From assembly GCA_003562475.1 (NCBI GenBank), contig PWUU01000042.1, forward strand, positions 1 to 61,676: a DNA stretch of 61,676 nt, written 5' to 3'. Below are positions 42,023-51,850 of the stretch, piece by piece. A program made the translations under genes and the position numbers. The number at the start of each line of letters is the position of its first letter. Positions within the stretch are counted from its first letter, which is position 1. Source of the stretch: Dehalococcoidia bacterium (GTDB taxonomy: Bacteria; Chloroflexota; Dehalococcoidia; GIF9; AB-539-J10). Under the pieces are notes generated by a model. The model made no database searches and was not told the DNA's origin. It saw nothing but the letters and a program-made list of their open reading frames with translations.

Positions 42023-42958
42023 GTGGCAGTCAGTGTAGCACTGGATGTTGACCCCGGAATAGATGACGCCCTGGCGCTCATTCTCGCGCTACGGTCACCC
42101 GAGATCAGACTGGCGCTCGTCACCACCGTCGCGGGTAACGGCCCCCTGGTCATGACGACCCGCAACGCAGTTCGCGTGCTCGATCACCTTGGCGCCGCCC
42201 ATATACCGGTAGCGGCAGGCGCCGCAGCTCCGCTGGAGAAGCCTTTTCACGGCGCCCTCAACTACCATGGCCCTGATGCCCTTGGCGGAGTGGACGTACC
42301 CGAGAGGCGCACACACATCGAGGCACGTGCCGCCCACGACCTGCTGTTCAATTTCGCGGCTGCGGCGCCAGGAGAACGCATCCTTGTGGCCACGGGCCCA
42401 CTGACCAATGTAGCGCGCGCCTTCCAATGTCATGAGGAGATGCCCTCGATGCTCAGGGAGTTGATAATCATGGGCGGTGCGTTCGGACTCACCCCTTTCG
42501 GCAAGGGAAACCAGACTCGCTACGCGGAGTTCAACATCTGGCAGGACCCCGACGCGGCCTACACGGTCTTCCACTCCGACGTGCCCATGACAATCGTCGG
42601 ACTGGATGTCACGAACGATCCGTCGGGCGCTTTCGACGCGACTGACCTCGCCCGCCTGCGGACGGGCACGTCACGCGAGGCCAAACTTGCTGTCACTCTG
42701 GTAAACTACGCGATCAGCCGCCACGAGTACTGCGCCCTGCACGATCCGCTGGCGCTCGCCGCCGCGCTGGACCGGTCGCTCTTTGAATTCGCGACCGGTC
42801 ACGTGGAGGTGGTGACCAGAGATGATGAGCAGCGGGGCCGCACCTTCCTGCACGAAGGAGCGCCTGCTACAAGCGACCGCTGCATTGCACGCGTGGCTTC
42901 AGGCGTCGATGGCCCACGTTTCAAGAGACTGTTCATGTCGAGGGTGTTGGAGGGCTAA
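42023..42958 (+). CDS. Inosine-uridine-type nucleoside hydrolase
   Basis: A 311-residue ribonucleoside hydrolase. The metal-binding N-terminal motif D-x-D-x-G-x-D-D is present (DVDPGIDDALAL, Asp8, 10, 14, 15), as are GPLTNVA and the C-terminal HDPLALA with its Asp ligand. The GTG at 42023 gives the family length; longer readings add an atypical leader overlapping the nth promoter region. It splits purine or pyrimidine ribonucleosides into base and ribose. With the PfkB kinase and Gate-domain transporter downstream it forms a nucleoside uptake and salvage operon. Confidence 0.9.
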   Translation: MAVSVALDVDPGIDDALALILALRSPEIRLALVTTVAGNGPLVMTTRNAVRVLDHLGAAHIPVAAGAAAPLEKPFHGALNYHGPDALGGVDVPERRTHIEARAAHDLLFNFAAAAPGERILVATGPLTNVARAFQCHEEMPSMLRELIIMGGAFGLTPFGKGNQTRYAEFNIWQDPDAAYTVFHSDVPMTIVGLDVTNDPSGAFDATDLARLRTGTSREAKLAVTLVNYAISRHEYCALHDPLALAAALDRSLFEFATGHVEVVTRDDEQRGRTFLHEGAPATSDRCIARVASGVDGPRFKRLFMSRVLEG

Positions 42959-42959
42959 C

Positions 42960-43949
42960 ATGTCCAGAGTGTTGATGTGCGGCGCGATTAACTGGGACAC
43001 CACCTGTTTCGTAGACCATCTTCCCGTTCCAGGAGAAGAGGTAACGTGTGATCACGTGAGCGAAGTCTCAGGGGGGACCGGGGCGAATGCGGCTGTGGCG
43101 GCTGCGCGTATCCTTGGCGCCGGAGAAGTCGCGCTGCTCGGGGCACTCGGTCGCGACCGGCTTGCGCGAGCGCAGCTATCAATCCTTACTTCCGAAGGGG
43201 TCGCCATCAATGCCATCGTTCGACTCCGCGACCAGCAGTCAGGCCATGCCTACATACTGGTCGACCGGACGGGTCAGGACATCATCGCAACCAATCTTGG
43301 CGCCAACGCAGCTTTGAACGAGCGCCATGTCAGTCGTTCGAAGCTCTCTGCTCTGCTCGCAGGATGCCGCTGCGCCGTAATCACCGACCCCCCTCTTCCA
43401 GTCACAGAGACTATCCTTCTGGCGGCCGCCGCAACAGACGTTCCAGTGCTGTGGGACCCCGGAATCCTAGCGGCCCATGGATGGGACATCCTCGCCCCAC
43501 TTACAAGTCACGTGGATTCACTCCTCCTCAACGAAGAGGAGGCTGCGCAGTTGTTTGGCATGGCGGAACCCTCGGACATCCTGCGCTCGCTGGACCTCAG
43601 GGGTGCTCCTTCCTGCATTGTGCTAAAGAGAGGATCCAGGGGCAGTCTGTTGCTCGACCGCGCCACCGGCGACATCACGCAGATACCTCCGCTCCCGCTG
43701 GAGTCGCTCGGTCTCACCGTGGTCAGCACGGTAGGGTGCGGCGATGTGTTCCTGGGAGCCTATGCCGCATACCTCGCGCTAGGCAGAGGACGACATGACG
43801 CCCTGATAGCTGCATCCGCCGCCGCAGCCCTGAATGCCACTCATCCCGAGACACGCGGCGGCCCAACACAGAGACTGCTTGAAGATACGATGAAAAGAGC
43901 AAGACCTCTCGGTTTTGCCGGCATGGACGCGGACGGAACCGCATCATGA
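42960..43949 (+). CDS. PfkB-family sugar/nucleoside kinase
   Basis: A 329-residue ribokinase-fold kinase. N-terminal VSGGTGANAAVAAARILG is the first PfkB signature, and STVGCGDVFLGAYAAY the second, with the catalytic Asp; the usual GAGD reads GCGD here. The ATG is one base after the hydrolase stop and the end overlaps the transporter gene by four bases. The likely substrate is ribose released by the hydrolase, or a nucleoside directly; sequence alone does not decide. Confidence 0.88.
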   Translation: MSRVLMCGAINWDTTCFVDHLPVPGEEVTCDHVSEVSGGTGANAAVAAARILGAGEVALLGALGRDRLARAQLSILTSEGVAINAIVRLRDQQSGHAYILVDRTGQDIIATNLGANAALNERHVSRSKLSALLAGCRCAVITDPPLPVTETILLAAAATDVPVLWDPGILAAHGWDILAPLTSHVDSLLLNEEEAAQLFGMAEPSDILRSLDLRGAPSCIVLKRGSRGSLLLDRATGDITQIPPLPLESLGLTVVSTVGCGDVFLGAYAAYLALGRGRHDALIAASAAAALNATHPETRGGPTQRLLEDTMKRARPLGFAGMDADGTAS

Positions 43950-44947
43950 GTCACTCACCGGAAAGGGGCCCTGCCCCCACCCCAGGCCCAACTTCCGGGT
44001 TCACGACGAAAGCGAGACTGGGGATACGAAGGGGTATACACCGCGGCTTACAGGGATTTCTCTGGATCATTAAGATCGTGGTGCCTGTCTCGCTGGCTGT
44101 GGCTCTACTCGACTGGACAGGATGGCTCTATGCCCTCGACCCGTTGTTCAGTCCTGTTATGGCACTAATGAACCTGCCACCGCAGGCGGCGCTCCCTATT
44201 CTCTCTGCAGTGTTCTCCAGCTTCTATGCCGCAGTAGCCATGATGGTAGTCATACCCTTCACCCACCCGCAACTCATTCTGATGGCTATCTTCATGTCCA
44301 TTGCCCATATGCTCGTGGTCGAAGGGATCATCCAACACAAGTCCGGCATGAACGTTGCGGCGATCGCCCTCATCCGTCTCATCGGAGCCGGTGTCGCCAC
44401 CTACCTCGTGTCACAGTTGTTTGTCGGTACCGCAGCCCCTGTGGTAATGCCTCAGGGTCCTGAAGAACAGATACCGCTCGCCATTGCTCTCTGGGAGTGG
44501 ACTCTCTCCACGCTCAACCTGATGCTGAGAATCTTCTTCATTATCTTCTCCGTCATGATTGTGCTGGAGACGCTTAAGGAGCTGCATCTCACCGGGCGGA
44601 TTGCGGCGCTTTTCCGTCCGCTCATGGTCCTGCTCGGACTACCGCCCAATGTGGCGACTATGTGGGTCACGGGCGTGTTCTTCGGGATAGTCTACGGCAG
44701 CGCAGTGATTGTTGAAGAGGCCGGCAGTGGCAGGTTCAGCGGGGACGAACTCAAGCGCCTGCACATCTCGCTGGGACTCTGCCATTCAATGGTCGAGGAT
44801 CCGGCGCTATTTCTCGCGTTGGGGGTCGGATTTCAGTGGACGGTGCTCCCGCGGCTTGCAACCGCCGCCGTTGCAGTGCAACTCTACGGCCTGGTCAACG
44901 TCCTGAGGCTGAGACTGCGTCCGGAGCCGCACCAACAACCTTTCTGA
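43946..44947 (+). CDS. Nucleoside recognition (Gate) domain membrane protein
   Basis: A 333-residue integral membrane protein with about eight helices and two Gate-domain halves (GFLWIIKIVVPVSLAVALL and LMLRIFFIIFSVMIVLETL), each followed by a conserved Pro/Gly helix pair. Gate-domain proteins include nucleoside transporters of the CNT group and spore proteins SpmA/SpmB. Coupling to a nucleoside hydrolase and a PfkB kinase supports transport of nucleosides or their bases. The N-terminal 25 residues are Pro-rich and disordered. Confidence 0.8.
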   Translation: MSHSPERGPAPTPGPTSGFTTKARLGIRRGIHRGLQGFLWIIKIVVPVSLAVALLDWTGWLYALDPLFSPVMALMNLPPQAALPILSAVFSSFYAAVAMMVVIPFTHPQLILMAIFMSIAHMLVVEGIIQHKSGMNVAAIALIRLIGAGVATYLVSQLFVGTAAPVVMPQGPEEQIPLAIALWEWTLSTLNLMLRIFFIIFSVMIVLETLKELHLTGRIAALFRPLMVLLGLPPNVATMWVTGVFFGIVYGSAVIVEEAGSGRFSGDELKRLHISLGLCHSMVEDPALFLALGVGFQWTVLPRLATAAVAVQLYGLVNVLRLRLRPEPHQQPF

Positions 44948-44948
44948 C

Positions 44949-45173
44949 CTAGCGATCCGGCAACTCCACAATCTTATGTCGCCCAGATGTGCCAGAAATG
45001 AGGCGAACATCGCCGGGGGCAACCCCGAAGTACTCGGCCACCGCACGTTTCACCGCCGCGTTCGCCCTGCCCTCCCTCGGTGGCTCCTTCACACGAACTA
45101 CGAGGTGGTCTTCGATGGCCTCAACACCGGGAACCTTCGAGTTTGGCTTCACATCCACCCTGATTCTCACCAT
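44949..45173 (-). CDS. DUF167 (YggU) family protein
   Basis: A 74-residue small alpha/beta protein with the family pattern VDVKPNSKVPGVE, VRVKEPPREGRANAAVKRAVAEYF and LISGTSGRHKIVEL. DUF167 proteins are widespread and of unknown function. AGGAGG directly precedes the ATG/GTG pair at 45173-45168. The start lies 53 bases inside the 3' end of mtaB on the same strand, so the two are expressed together. It converges with the Gate-domain gene. Confidence 0.9.
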   Translation of the reverse strand: MVRIRVDVKPNSKVPGVEAIEDHLVVRVKEPPREGRANAAVKRAVAEYFGVAPGDVRLISGTSGRHKIVELPDR

Positions 45174-46452
45174 TCCTCCTGACCCACACGCCTTCTTCCC
45201 CAGGACGCGCGAGCGTCACTTTCTCCAGGGCATTCCTCACAGGTATCGAGCTATAGCACAACACTCTCAAGTAGTTGCCGGTCGTCCCCGCGTAGACACC
45301 ACTGCCTGGTTGGGTCTCCTCCTCCCACAACACCTCCACCTGCCTGCGGAGCCACGACCGGACATACGCCCTGTGGCTCTCCTCCGCCACAGACTCCATA
45401 TCCCTACAGCGTTGCCGCAAGACGGGCGCAGATAGCTGTCCTGACATGCCTGCAGCCGGCGTTCCCGGACGCCGGGAATACGGGAAGACGTGGATGCGGG
45501 CAAAGCCGATGTCTTCACAGAATCGGGTCGTCGCTCCGAACTCCTCATCGGTCTCCCCCGGGAAGCCGGCAATCACATCGGTGGTAATCGCTGCACCCGG
45601 GGTCACTGACCGAATCCGTTCAACCGCGCGCTGGTAATCGTCTGTGCGGTACCGGCGCCCCATGCGTCCTAGCACGCTGTCGCTACCACTCTGCAATGAG
45701 AGGTGGAAGTGGCAGCACAGACGGTCATCACGCCACAGGGCGAGCAGTTCGTCGGACAATTCCTCGGGCTGGAGCGACGACAACCGGAGTCGCTTAAGAC
45801 CGGGAAGAGTGAGTATCCTGCTCACCAACTCCACAAGGTCTGCTTCACCGTCGCGGTAGGCGCCAATCTTTGTGCCCGTCAGCACTATCTCCTTGCTTCC
45901 ACTTACGATGCGCCCGTGAATGGTGGCAAGGACCTGCTCGATAGGGATGGAAACCTCCCGGCCCCGCACCAGGGGCACGACACAGAAGGCACAGGGGGTC
46001 GCACATCCTTCTTGCACCTTAACCAGGCTTCGCGTACGGCCCGCGCCGGTAGCCACTGCCCGATCCAGGGCATCACCCCGGGGAGGCGCGAAGCGCCGAG
46101 TCCTCAGCTGTGAGGCAACGAGGGCAACTGCCTCGGCCTTGTCCCGGTTGTCAATTAGAACATCAGCGAGAGATTCCAGTCCACGCCGGTCACGCGCAAC
46201 GCCACAACCGCTGGCCACGACCAGGCTCCCGGGATGACTTCGTCGCACCCACCTCAACCACTGACGCACCTTACGGTCGGCCTCGGCCGTGACCGTGCAC
46301 GTGTTAATTAGGTAGATCTCTGCATCATCGCGCGGGCCGACGACAACGAACCCCTGCGACTCAAACGAGATGGCCATCGCCTGTTGTTCGGCCTGATTCA
46401 ACTTGCAGCCAAGCGAGTGGAGAGCTATGCGCACGTTGTTCTTTCTGTTCAC
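45121..46452 (-). CDS. mtaB: tRNA (t6A37) methylthiotransferase MtaB
   Basis: A 443-residue radical SAM enzyme that adds a methylthio group to N6-threonylcarbamoyladenosine at tRNA position 37. Three N-terminal Cys residues (16, 52, 83) hold the auxiliary cluster (HSLGCKLNQ, NTCTVT, SGCG); GCATPCAFC supplies Cys150, 154 and 157 for the radical SAM cluster; and a C-terminal TRAM-like region follows. The INTCTVTAEADRK wording is of the MtaB rather than the MiaB or RimO branch. GTG start at 46452. Confidence 0.9.
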   Translation of the reverse strand: MNRKNNVRIALHSLGCKLNQAEQQAMAISFESQGFVVVGPRDDAEIYLINTCTVTAEADRKVRQWLRWVRRSHPGSLVVASGCGVARDRRGLESLADVLIDNRDKAEAVALVASQLRTRRFAPPRGDALDRAVATGAGRTRSLVKVQEGCATPCAFCVVPLVRGREVSIPIEQVLATIHGRIVSGSKEIVLTGTKIGAYRDGEADLVELVSRILTLPGLKRLRLSSLQPEELSDELLALWRDDRLCCHFHLSLQSGSDSVLGRMGRRYRTDDYQRAVERIRSVTPGAAITTDVIAGFPGETDEEFGATTRFCEDIGFARIHVFPYSRRPGTPAAGMSGQLSAPVLRQRCRDMESVAEESHRAYVRSWLRRQVEVLWEEETQPGSGVYAGTTGNYLRVLCYSSIPVRNALEKVTLARPGEEGVWVRRNGENQGGCEAKLEGSRC

Positions 46453-46563
46453 CCCGAACGATTATAGCTGCAGGCCCACGGCGCGCACAAACAGACCCTC
46501 AGCATCGCCTGTCTCGCTCAGACGCTACACCCTGCCCAGGACGGTATGCTATAGTAGCGAGGT

Positions 46564-48282
46564 TTGAACAGGTCGCCTTCCGACATCACCGGACACGTGC
46601 CACTCAGGGCACGCTGGAGCATCAAGGGGCCGGCTCCTCGCGAGTATATTGACGCCGTTAATTACCCTCCGCTGGTGGCCCGGTTGCTCTACAACCGTGG
46701 CATCGCCATCGGGCAGGTGCAATCGTTCATCGACCCCGACCTCCAGAGGGAGGAAGACCTCTTCGGGCTACCCGACGCCGCAACGGCCGTACAGCGGATC
46801 AACCAGGCACTGCTGAGAGGGGAGACCATCGGGGTGTTTGGTGATTTCGATGTCGACGGCGTCACTGCGACCGTCGTCATTCGCGAAGCACTCACCTGGC
46901 TGGGTGCGAAAACCATCCCGTACATACCGAACCGCTTCACCCAGGGCCACGGACTCCACGCATCGGGCGTGGGATGGCTGCGTGACCATGGCGCCACACT
47001 CGTTATCACCTGCGATTGCGGCATTTCCGATCTCGCCGAGGCGGATAAGGCAGCCTCACTGGGTGTCGATCTCATCGTAACCGACCACCATGTACCACTG
47101 GCCCGACTTCCGAAAGCAGTCGCCGTCGTCAACGCGAAACGGTCGGACAACCGGTATCCATATACCGAGTTTGCGGGCGTCGGCATCGCATACAAGCTGA
47201 TGCAGGCCCTGTACCACGGAAGACGGGACTATTCCCGGCTGGAAGCCCTGCTGGAGCTCGTTGCACTCGGCAGCGTTGCCGACATGGTAGCACTCACCGG
47301 AGAGAACAGACGGTTCGTCCAGAAGGGCCTCCGCGTACTCAATGGGACCGGAAGGCCCGGCCTGCGGGCGCTGATACGAATTTCCGGACTGACCCCGGGC
47401 AGCATCACGTCGGCCGACATCGCGTGGGCTCTGGGGCCTCGTATTAACTCGTCCGGCCGCATCGACGACGCGGCAATGAGCCTCCGGCTGCTCGAGACTA
47501 CGTCGCTGGAAGAGGGTGAGCGCCTCGCGGCAGAGCTTGACGCCATCAACAGCCAGCGACAGCAACTCACCGCAGAGGTATACGAGCGTGTCGCGGCAGA
47601 AGTCGCCGTGCAGGCCGGTCGCCCCCTGCTGTTCGCAGCCGACGAGTCATACCCCGAAGGAGTGATAGGCCTCGTAGCCGGAAAAGTCTCCAAGGAATAC
47701 TACCGCCCTGCGTTCGTGATCACAATAGACGATGATCTCTGTCGCGGCAGCTCCCGCAGCATTCCGGAGTTCGACCTTGCCCGGGCGCTCGAACAGTGCA
47801 GCGACCTGTTGGTGAGCTTTGGTGGCCACCCCATGGCAGCGGGTTTTGCCGTCACCCGCGAGAACCTCCCTGTCCTTGAAGAGTGTTTGGTGAAGCTCGC
47901 CTCCCGGGAGCTCGACGGCCTGGAGCTCCGGCCACGGTTGGATATCGATGCCGAGGTTCAACTGAAGACGCTCGGCGGCAAGAGCTACCAGCTCACCCGT
48001 CTTCTCGAACCTTTCGGACAGGAGAACCCGGAGCCGGTATTCCTCAGCCGGGGCGTCGAGGTTATAGAGTGCCGCAGCATCCGCAACCACGAGAAGTGGA
48101 CGAGCCTGAGGCTGAGACAGGGTGGCGTTGTCTGCGATGCAGTGGATTTTCGAACCCTGCGAGGACCGGATGACATCCCGAGACTCATCGATGTCGTCTA
48201 CAATTTGCGGCTTCGCCGCTGGAGTGGGGAAGACGTGCTGCAGGCGCACATTCTCGACCTCGTTCCATCAACCATTCACTGA
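46564..48282 (+). CDS. recJ: Single-stranded-DNA-specific exonuclease RecJ
   Basis: A 572-residue 5'-3' exonuclease of the DHH phosphoesterase superfamily. Metal-binding motifs appear in order: DFDVDG (94-99), DCG (151-153, where DNG is usual), TDHHV with DHH at 174-176, and SFGGHPMAAGF of the DHHA1 domain near 420. A C-terminal OB-fold (LEPFGQENPEPVFL) completes the family length. The TTG start at 46564 lies just after a TATAGT -10-like hexamer. It acts in recombination and mismatch repair. Confidence 0.95.
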   Translation: MNRSPSDITGHVPLRARWSIKGPAPREYIDAVNYPPLVARLLYNRGIAIGQVQSFIDPDLQREEDLFGLPDAATAVQRINQALLRGETIGVFGDFDVDGVTATVVIREALTWLGAKTIPYIPNRFTQGHGLHASGVGWLRDHGATLVITCDCGISDLAEADKAASLGVDLIVTDHHVPLARLPKAVAVVNAKRSDNRYPYTEFAGVGIAYKLMQALYHGRRDYSRLEALLELVALGSVADMVALTGENRRFVQKGLRVLNGTGRPGLRALIRISGLTPGSITSADIAWALGPRINSSGRIDDAAMSLRLLETTSLEEGERLAAELDAINSQRQQLTAEVYERVAAEVAVQAGRPLLFAADESYPEGVIGLVAGKVSKEYYRPAFVITIDDDLCRGSSRSIPEFDLARALEQCSDLLVSFGGHPMAAGFAVTRENLPVLEECLVKLASRELDGLELRPRLDIDAEVQLKTLGGKSYQLTRLLEPFGQENPEPVFLSRGVEVIECRSIRNHEKWTSLRLRQGGVVCDAVDFRTLRGPDDIPRLIDVVYNLRLRRWSGEDVLQAHILDLVPSTIH

Positions 48283-49077
48283 CAGGCTCTCGCTTTGTGA
48301 GTTTGCGCGAAACCGGCGCCACTTCACTATCAGTATCGGCACGCATACCAGTATGATACCCAGCCCGATGACCTGAGCCTGCTGCAGCCCCAGTGCGTAC
48401 GCTTCATTCACTCTCACGTACCGCACCGTGAAATCGCCCGCCGAGTACAGTATCAGGTAGCTGAGGAACGAGGCGCCATCAGGCTTGCTTCGCCCGCGCA
48501 GGAAGAACACCACCCCAAATACCACGAGGTTCCACAAGAGAAGATAAAGCTGAGCCGGATGCACTGGTATCCCGGGCAGTTCCGCGAAGCTGTGAGGATG
48601 CTCGTAGACGACCGCCCACGGAAGAAACGTCGGGCCACCGTGACAGCAGCCATTGATGAAGCATCCTACACGGCCGATCCCCTGTCCAAGAGGTGCGCCC
48701 AGCGCCACCGCATCCCCCACCCGCGCCATGCTGGACCACGGGATGCCGGCGATCCGCGTATAGACGAATACGGCAAGCGGCACGCCAACGATGGCGCCGT
48801 ACAAACCCAGACCATCGAACCCAAACCAGTCAATGGGCCTTCCGGGGTACCTGACCATGTGGTCGACCACGTGCACCACCCGCGACATCACAAGACCACC
48901 TATCAGGCCGACAAGGAACAGATTGAACAGCCTTTCCTCGGAGATGCTCAGGCGCCGTGCCTCCCGAAGCATGACGACAAATATCGTCAATACTGCAAGC
49001 GACACCGCGATACCGTACCAGCGCACTGTGAAGCCGGCGAGCGTGAAGGCGACGGGATCCCAGTCAGCGATTATCAT
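48268..49077 (-). CDS. lgt: Prolipoprotein diacylglyceryl transferase
   Basis: A 269-residue membrane enzyme with seven helices that attaches diacylglycerol to the lipobox Cys of prolipoproteins, the first step for the many lipoproteins in this window. The signature GRVGCFINGCCHG (135-147) includes the catalytic Arg136; GLGLYGAIVG and the C-terminal RYVRVNEAYALGL also match. Its 3' end overlaps that of recJ on the opposite strand by 15 bases. Confidence 0.95.
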   Translation of the reverse strand: MIIADWDPVAFTLAGFTVRWYGIAVSLAVLTIFVVMLREARRLSISEERLFNLFLVGLIGGLVMSRVVHVVDHMVRYPGRPIDWFGFDGLGLYGAIVGVPLAVFVYTRIAGIPWSSMARVGDAVALGAPLGQGIGRVGCFINGCCHGGPTFLPWAVVYEHPHSFAELPGIPVHPAQLYLLLWNLVVFGVVFFLRGRSKPDGASFLSYLILYSAGDFTVRYVRVNEAYALGLQQAQVIGLGIILVCVPILIVKWRRFRANSQSESLSVNG

Positions 49078-49223
49078 ATGAAGGGGACAGTTCTCCTTTC
49101 CCCTTGATGCATTGTAAACTCAATCTCACGTAATCCTAGCACAATCTGGCCACTCGTCCAGAACCGATGCAGGTTGCCACGTCCCAGAGGCGGCATAATG
49201 GGAGCGCAGGCTTCGGCTGCACC

Positions 49224-51509
49224 TCAGTCACCAGGCGCTGCCGCGGCGAGCCACTCCAGCAATGCGATGGCTCCCTCCTTGTCCAGCGGGTCGTTGTTGT
49301 TGCCGCACTTCGGCGATTGGATGCAACTGGGACAGCCGTCGAGACACGGACACTCCCGCACGAGTGCATGTGTGGCACGCCACAGGTACTCCACCATCTT
49401 GAACCCCATCTCCGCGATACCGACCCCTCCCGGGTACGCGTCATACACATATACCTGAGGCACACCCGCGACCGCATCATGCAGCGTCGACACTCCTCCT
49501 ATGTCGTTACGGTCGCACAACGCGAACAGCGGCAGAACACTGATGGATGCATGCTCACATGCATGAAGGCTGCCATCGAAACGTGCCCGGCGTGAAGCGA
49601 CGCGGTCGACAGCAGCGGCGGGCACATCGAACCAGAAGGCCTTCGTCGCGAAGGTGGTCTCCGGCAGGTCCAGGGGTTCCTCGCCAAGCGACTCCTCCGT
49701 GTACTGTCGTCGCTTCCTGAACGCCACCACATGCGTCGTCACCTGCACGATGCCCTCACGCACCATCACTGCACCACAGCGCTTCTCGTTCTCTACCGAC
49801 GTCACCCGGATGTCATTCAATTCCCTGGCAACTGTGTAGTAGTCAACATCCCGCCGTTCCACCCATGCAATTTTGGCGCCTATATCCAGTTCGCGGACTA
49901 CGTACGAGTCTCCCTGGTGAAGGTAGACTGCTCCGGGGTGCAACTGCGACATTGCGACCGCGCCATCAACTGTCTCAAGGAGGACTCCTCGTGACAGGTC
50001 CATCACCTGGTAGGGCGAGGCAGTCGACCGGATGTTCACTCTCTGGGCCGGATAGCCAAGGCTTGCATCGGGGTAAAACCGTCCGCGCCGTTCGCGCAGC
50101 AGACCCTGCGCGACCAAACGATCCACCGCGCCGGGAGCCAGTTCAGACAGGGCTTCCACCTCCTGTTGCATGAGCGGCTTCTCCCAGGCCGCACAGAGGA
50201 TGTGGGGCTCCAGCACATAGGGGTTCCCGGGATTGATGAGCGCCTGCTCAAATCGGCGTGCGAAGAAGAACGCGGGGTTGCGCATGAGGTACTGGTCGAG
50301 CGGGTTATCCTGCGCCACGAGAACACTCAACGATGGGTTGCCACCGCGACCGCTACGACCTGCCTGTTGCCAGGCACTGGCCATGTTACCCGGATACCCC
50401 GCCAGAACAGTCGCATCGAGATCGCCAACATCGACCCCCAGCTCCATGGCACTCGTGGCCACCAACCCCTCCAGCTCGCCAGAAGTGAAACGCCGCTCGA
50501 TGTCGCGCCTGTCCTCTGCCAGGTAGCCCGCACGGTAGGGACTAATCCGCGAGGCAAGCTCCTCCGGCAGGCGCTGGCGTGCATACACGTAGATGAGCTC
50601 GGCAAGGCGCCGCGTTCGGGCGAAGACCAGGCTTCTCACGCCATGCGATACCAGTCTGCAGAGGAGAGAGCTGGCATCACTGTTGTGACTGCGCCTTGTG
50701 CCCCGCCTTCGGTCAACCATGGCAGGGTTCCACAGCGCGAAGTACTTCTCGCCGTGCGGCCCGTCGCTGCCTTCCACCAGCTCAAAGCGCACGCCACAGA
50801 GGCGCTCAGCATGCTCCTGCGCATTCGCAATGGTCGCCGAACAGCAGACGAACACAGGGCTCGCTCCGTACAGGATGCACAGACGCCGCAGCCTCCGGAT
50901 TATGTTTGCCACGTGCGACCCAAGAATCCCCCGGTAGACGTGTGCCTCGTCCAGCACCACGTACTTCAGCCCATGCAGATAACGCGACCACATCGAGTGG
51001 TTTGGCAGAATGCCCAGGTGGAGCATGTCCGGATTGGTGAGCACAATTCGAGCTCGTTTCCGTATACGCGCCCGCGAGTCGACCAACGTGTCCCCATCGA
51101 ATGTCTCGATCGATGAAGAGGAGATCAGCCTGGGACTGGCGAGGCCGCGCAGGCTCCGTAGTTGATCCTGCGCAAGCGCCTTGGTCGGGAACAGGTACAG
51201 CACCGTTGCAGCCTTGTTCCGTACCAGCTCATGGAGTGTCGCAACCTGATAGCACAGGCTCTTGCCGCTCGCGCTCGGAGAGTTCACCACCACGTGGGCG
51301 CCGTCGAGAAGAAGGTCGACAGCCCGGGCCTGGTGTCGATACAGCTTATTGATGTTCACGGCGCGCAGTCGCGCGGTTAACGCCGGTGCGAGCTCATGTG
51401 TCGGCATGTCATGCACAGGCTCCGAGGCAGAAATGCGTTCCACGTGCACCAGCTCCCCCGCATAGTCGGGGTCGCTCATAAGCTGGTGCAGAAATGCGGA
51501 TGGGAGCAT
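49224..51509 (-). CDS. DEAD/DEAH-box helicase with DUF1998 domain (MrfA-like)
   Basis: A 761-residue superfamily 2 DNA helicase. Walker A SPSASGKS (77-84), LDEAH (186-190), CCSATIANA, LEGLVATSAMELGVDVGDL and QQAGRSGRGG (motif VI) are all present. The C-terminal DUF1998 region ends with a four-Cys cluster (CPCLDGCPSC, then PKC), which binds zinc. The family is B. subtilis MrfA (YprA), which repairs mitomycin cross-links. The ATG at 51509 overlaps the DUF503 stop by four bases and is preferred over a Cys-rich upstream extension. Confidence 0.9.
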   Translation of the reverse strand: MLPSAFLHQLMSDPDYAGELVHVERISASEPVHDMPTHELAPALTARLRAVNINKLYRHQARAVDLLLDGAHVVVNSPSASGKSLCYQVATLHELVRNKAATVLYLFPTKALAQDQLRSLRGLASPRLISSSSIETFDGDTLVDSRARIRKRARIVLTNPDMLHLGILPNHSMWSRYLHGLKYVVLDEAHVYRGILGSHVANIIRRLRRLCILYGASPVFVCCSATIANAQEHAERLCGVRFELVEGSDGPHGEKYFALWNPAMVDRRRGTRRSHNSDASSLLCRLVSHGVRSLVFARTRRLAELIYVYARQRLPEELASRISPYRAGYLAEDRRDIERRFTSGELEGLVATSAMELGVDVGDLDATVLAGYPGNMASAWQQAGRSGRGGNPSLSVLVAQDNPLDQYLMRNPAFFFARRFEQALINPGNPYVLEPHILCAAWEKPLMQQEVEALSELAPGAVDRLVAQGLLRERRGRFYPDASLGYPAQRVNIRSTASPYQVMDLSRGVLLETVDGAVAMSQLHPGAVYLHQGDSYVVRELDIGAKIAWVERRDVDYYTVARELNDIRVTSVENEKRCGAVMVREGIVQVTTHVVAFRKRRQYTEESLGEEPLDLPETTFATKAFWFDVPAAAVDRVASRRARFDGSLHACEHASISVLPLFALCDRNDIGGVSTLHDAVAGVPQVYVYDAYPGGVGIAEMGFKMVEYLWRATHALVRECPCLDGCPSCIQSPKCGNNNDPLDKEGAIALLEWLAAAAPGD

Positions 51510-51817
51510 CAGTCCCGCTGCAGAACGGGAAACACCTCCACCTGCGCTCCAAGGATCTCGATGTCGGGGTAGTTCTCCACCACATAGGCAATCGCACGGT
51601 CGATGGTCGCGCGTGCATGATCGACACGATTGCTGACGTAAGCGACACCGATGGTCGACACCTGCCACAGTCCCTGTCCATCTACCTCGGCCGCGGTCAC
51701 GTGAAACCGGTTCTGCAGCCGGCCCGTGATGGAATGGACGATCTGTCGTTTTCCCTTCAAGGAGTGGTTGTCCGGTAGTCGAATCGAGAGTGCACAGACG
51801 GCAACATTCATTCCCAT
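51509..51817 (-). CDS. DUF503 (YlxP-like) protein
   Basis: A 102-residue protein with the family pattern MNVAVCALSIRLPDNHSLKG and KRQIVHSITGRLQNRF, then STIGVAYVSNR. DUF503/YlxP proteins occur next to translation and ribosome-binding-factor genes in many bacteria; their biochemical role is unknown. Here the gene is coupled by ATGA to the helicase gene. A ferredoxin-like alpha/beta fold is expected. Confidence 0.9.
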   Translation of the reverse strand: MGMNVAVCALSIRLPDNHSLKGKRQIVHSITGRLQNRFHVTAAEVDGQGLWQVSTIGVAYVSNRVDHARATIDRAIAYVVENYPDIEILGAQVEVFPVLQRD

Positions 51818-51850
51818 GGTATCTTCAACCCGCCGGCGTACTCACGGTCC

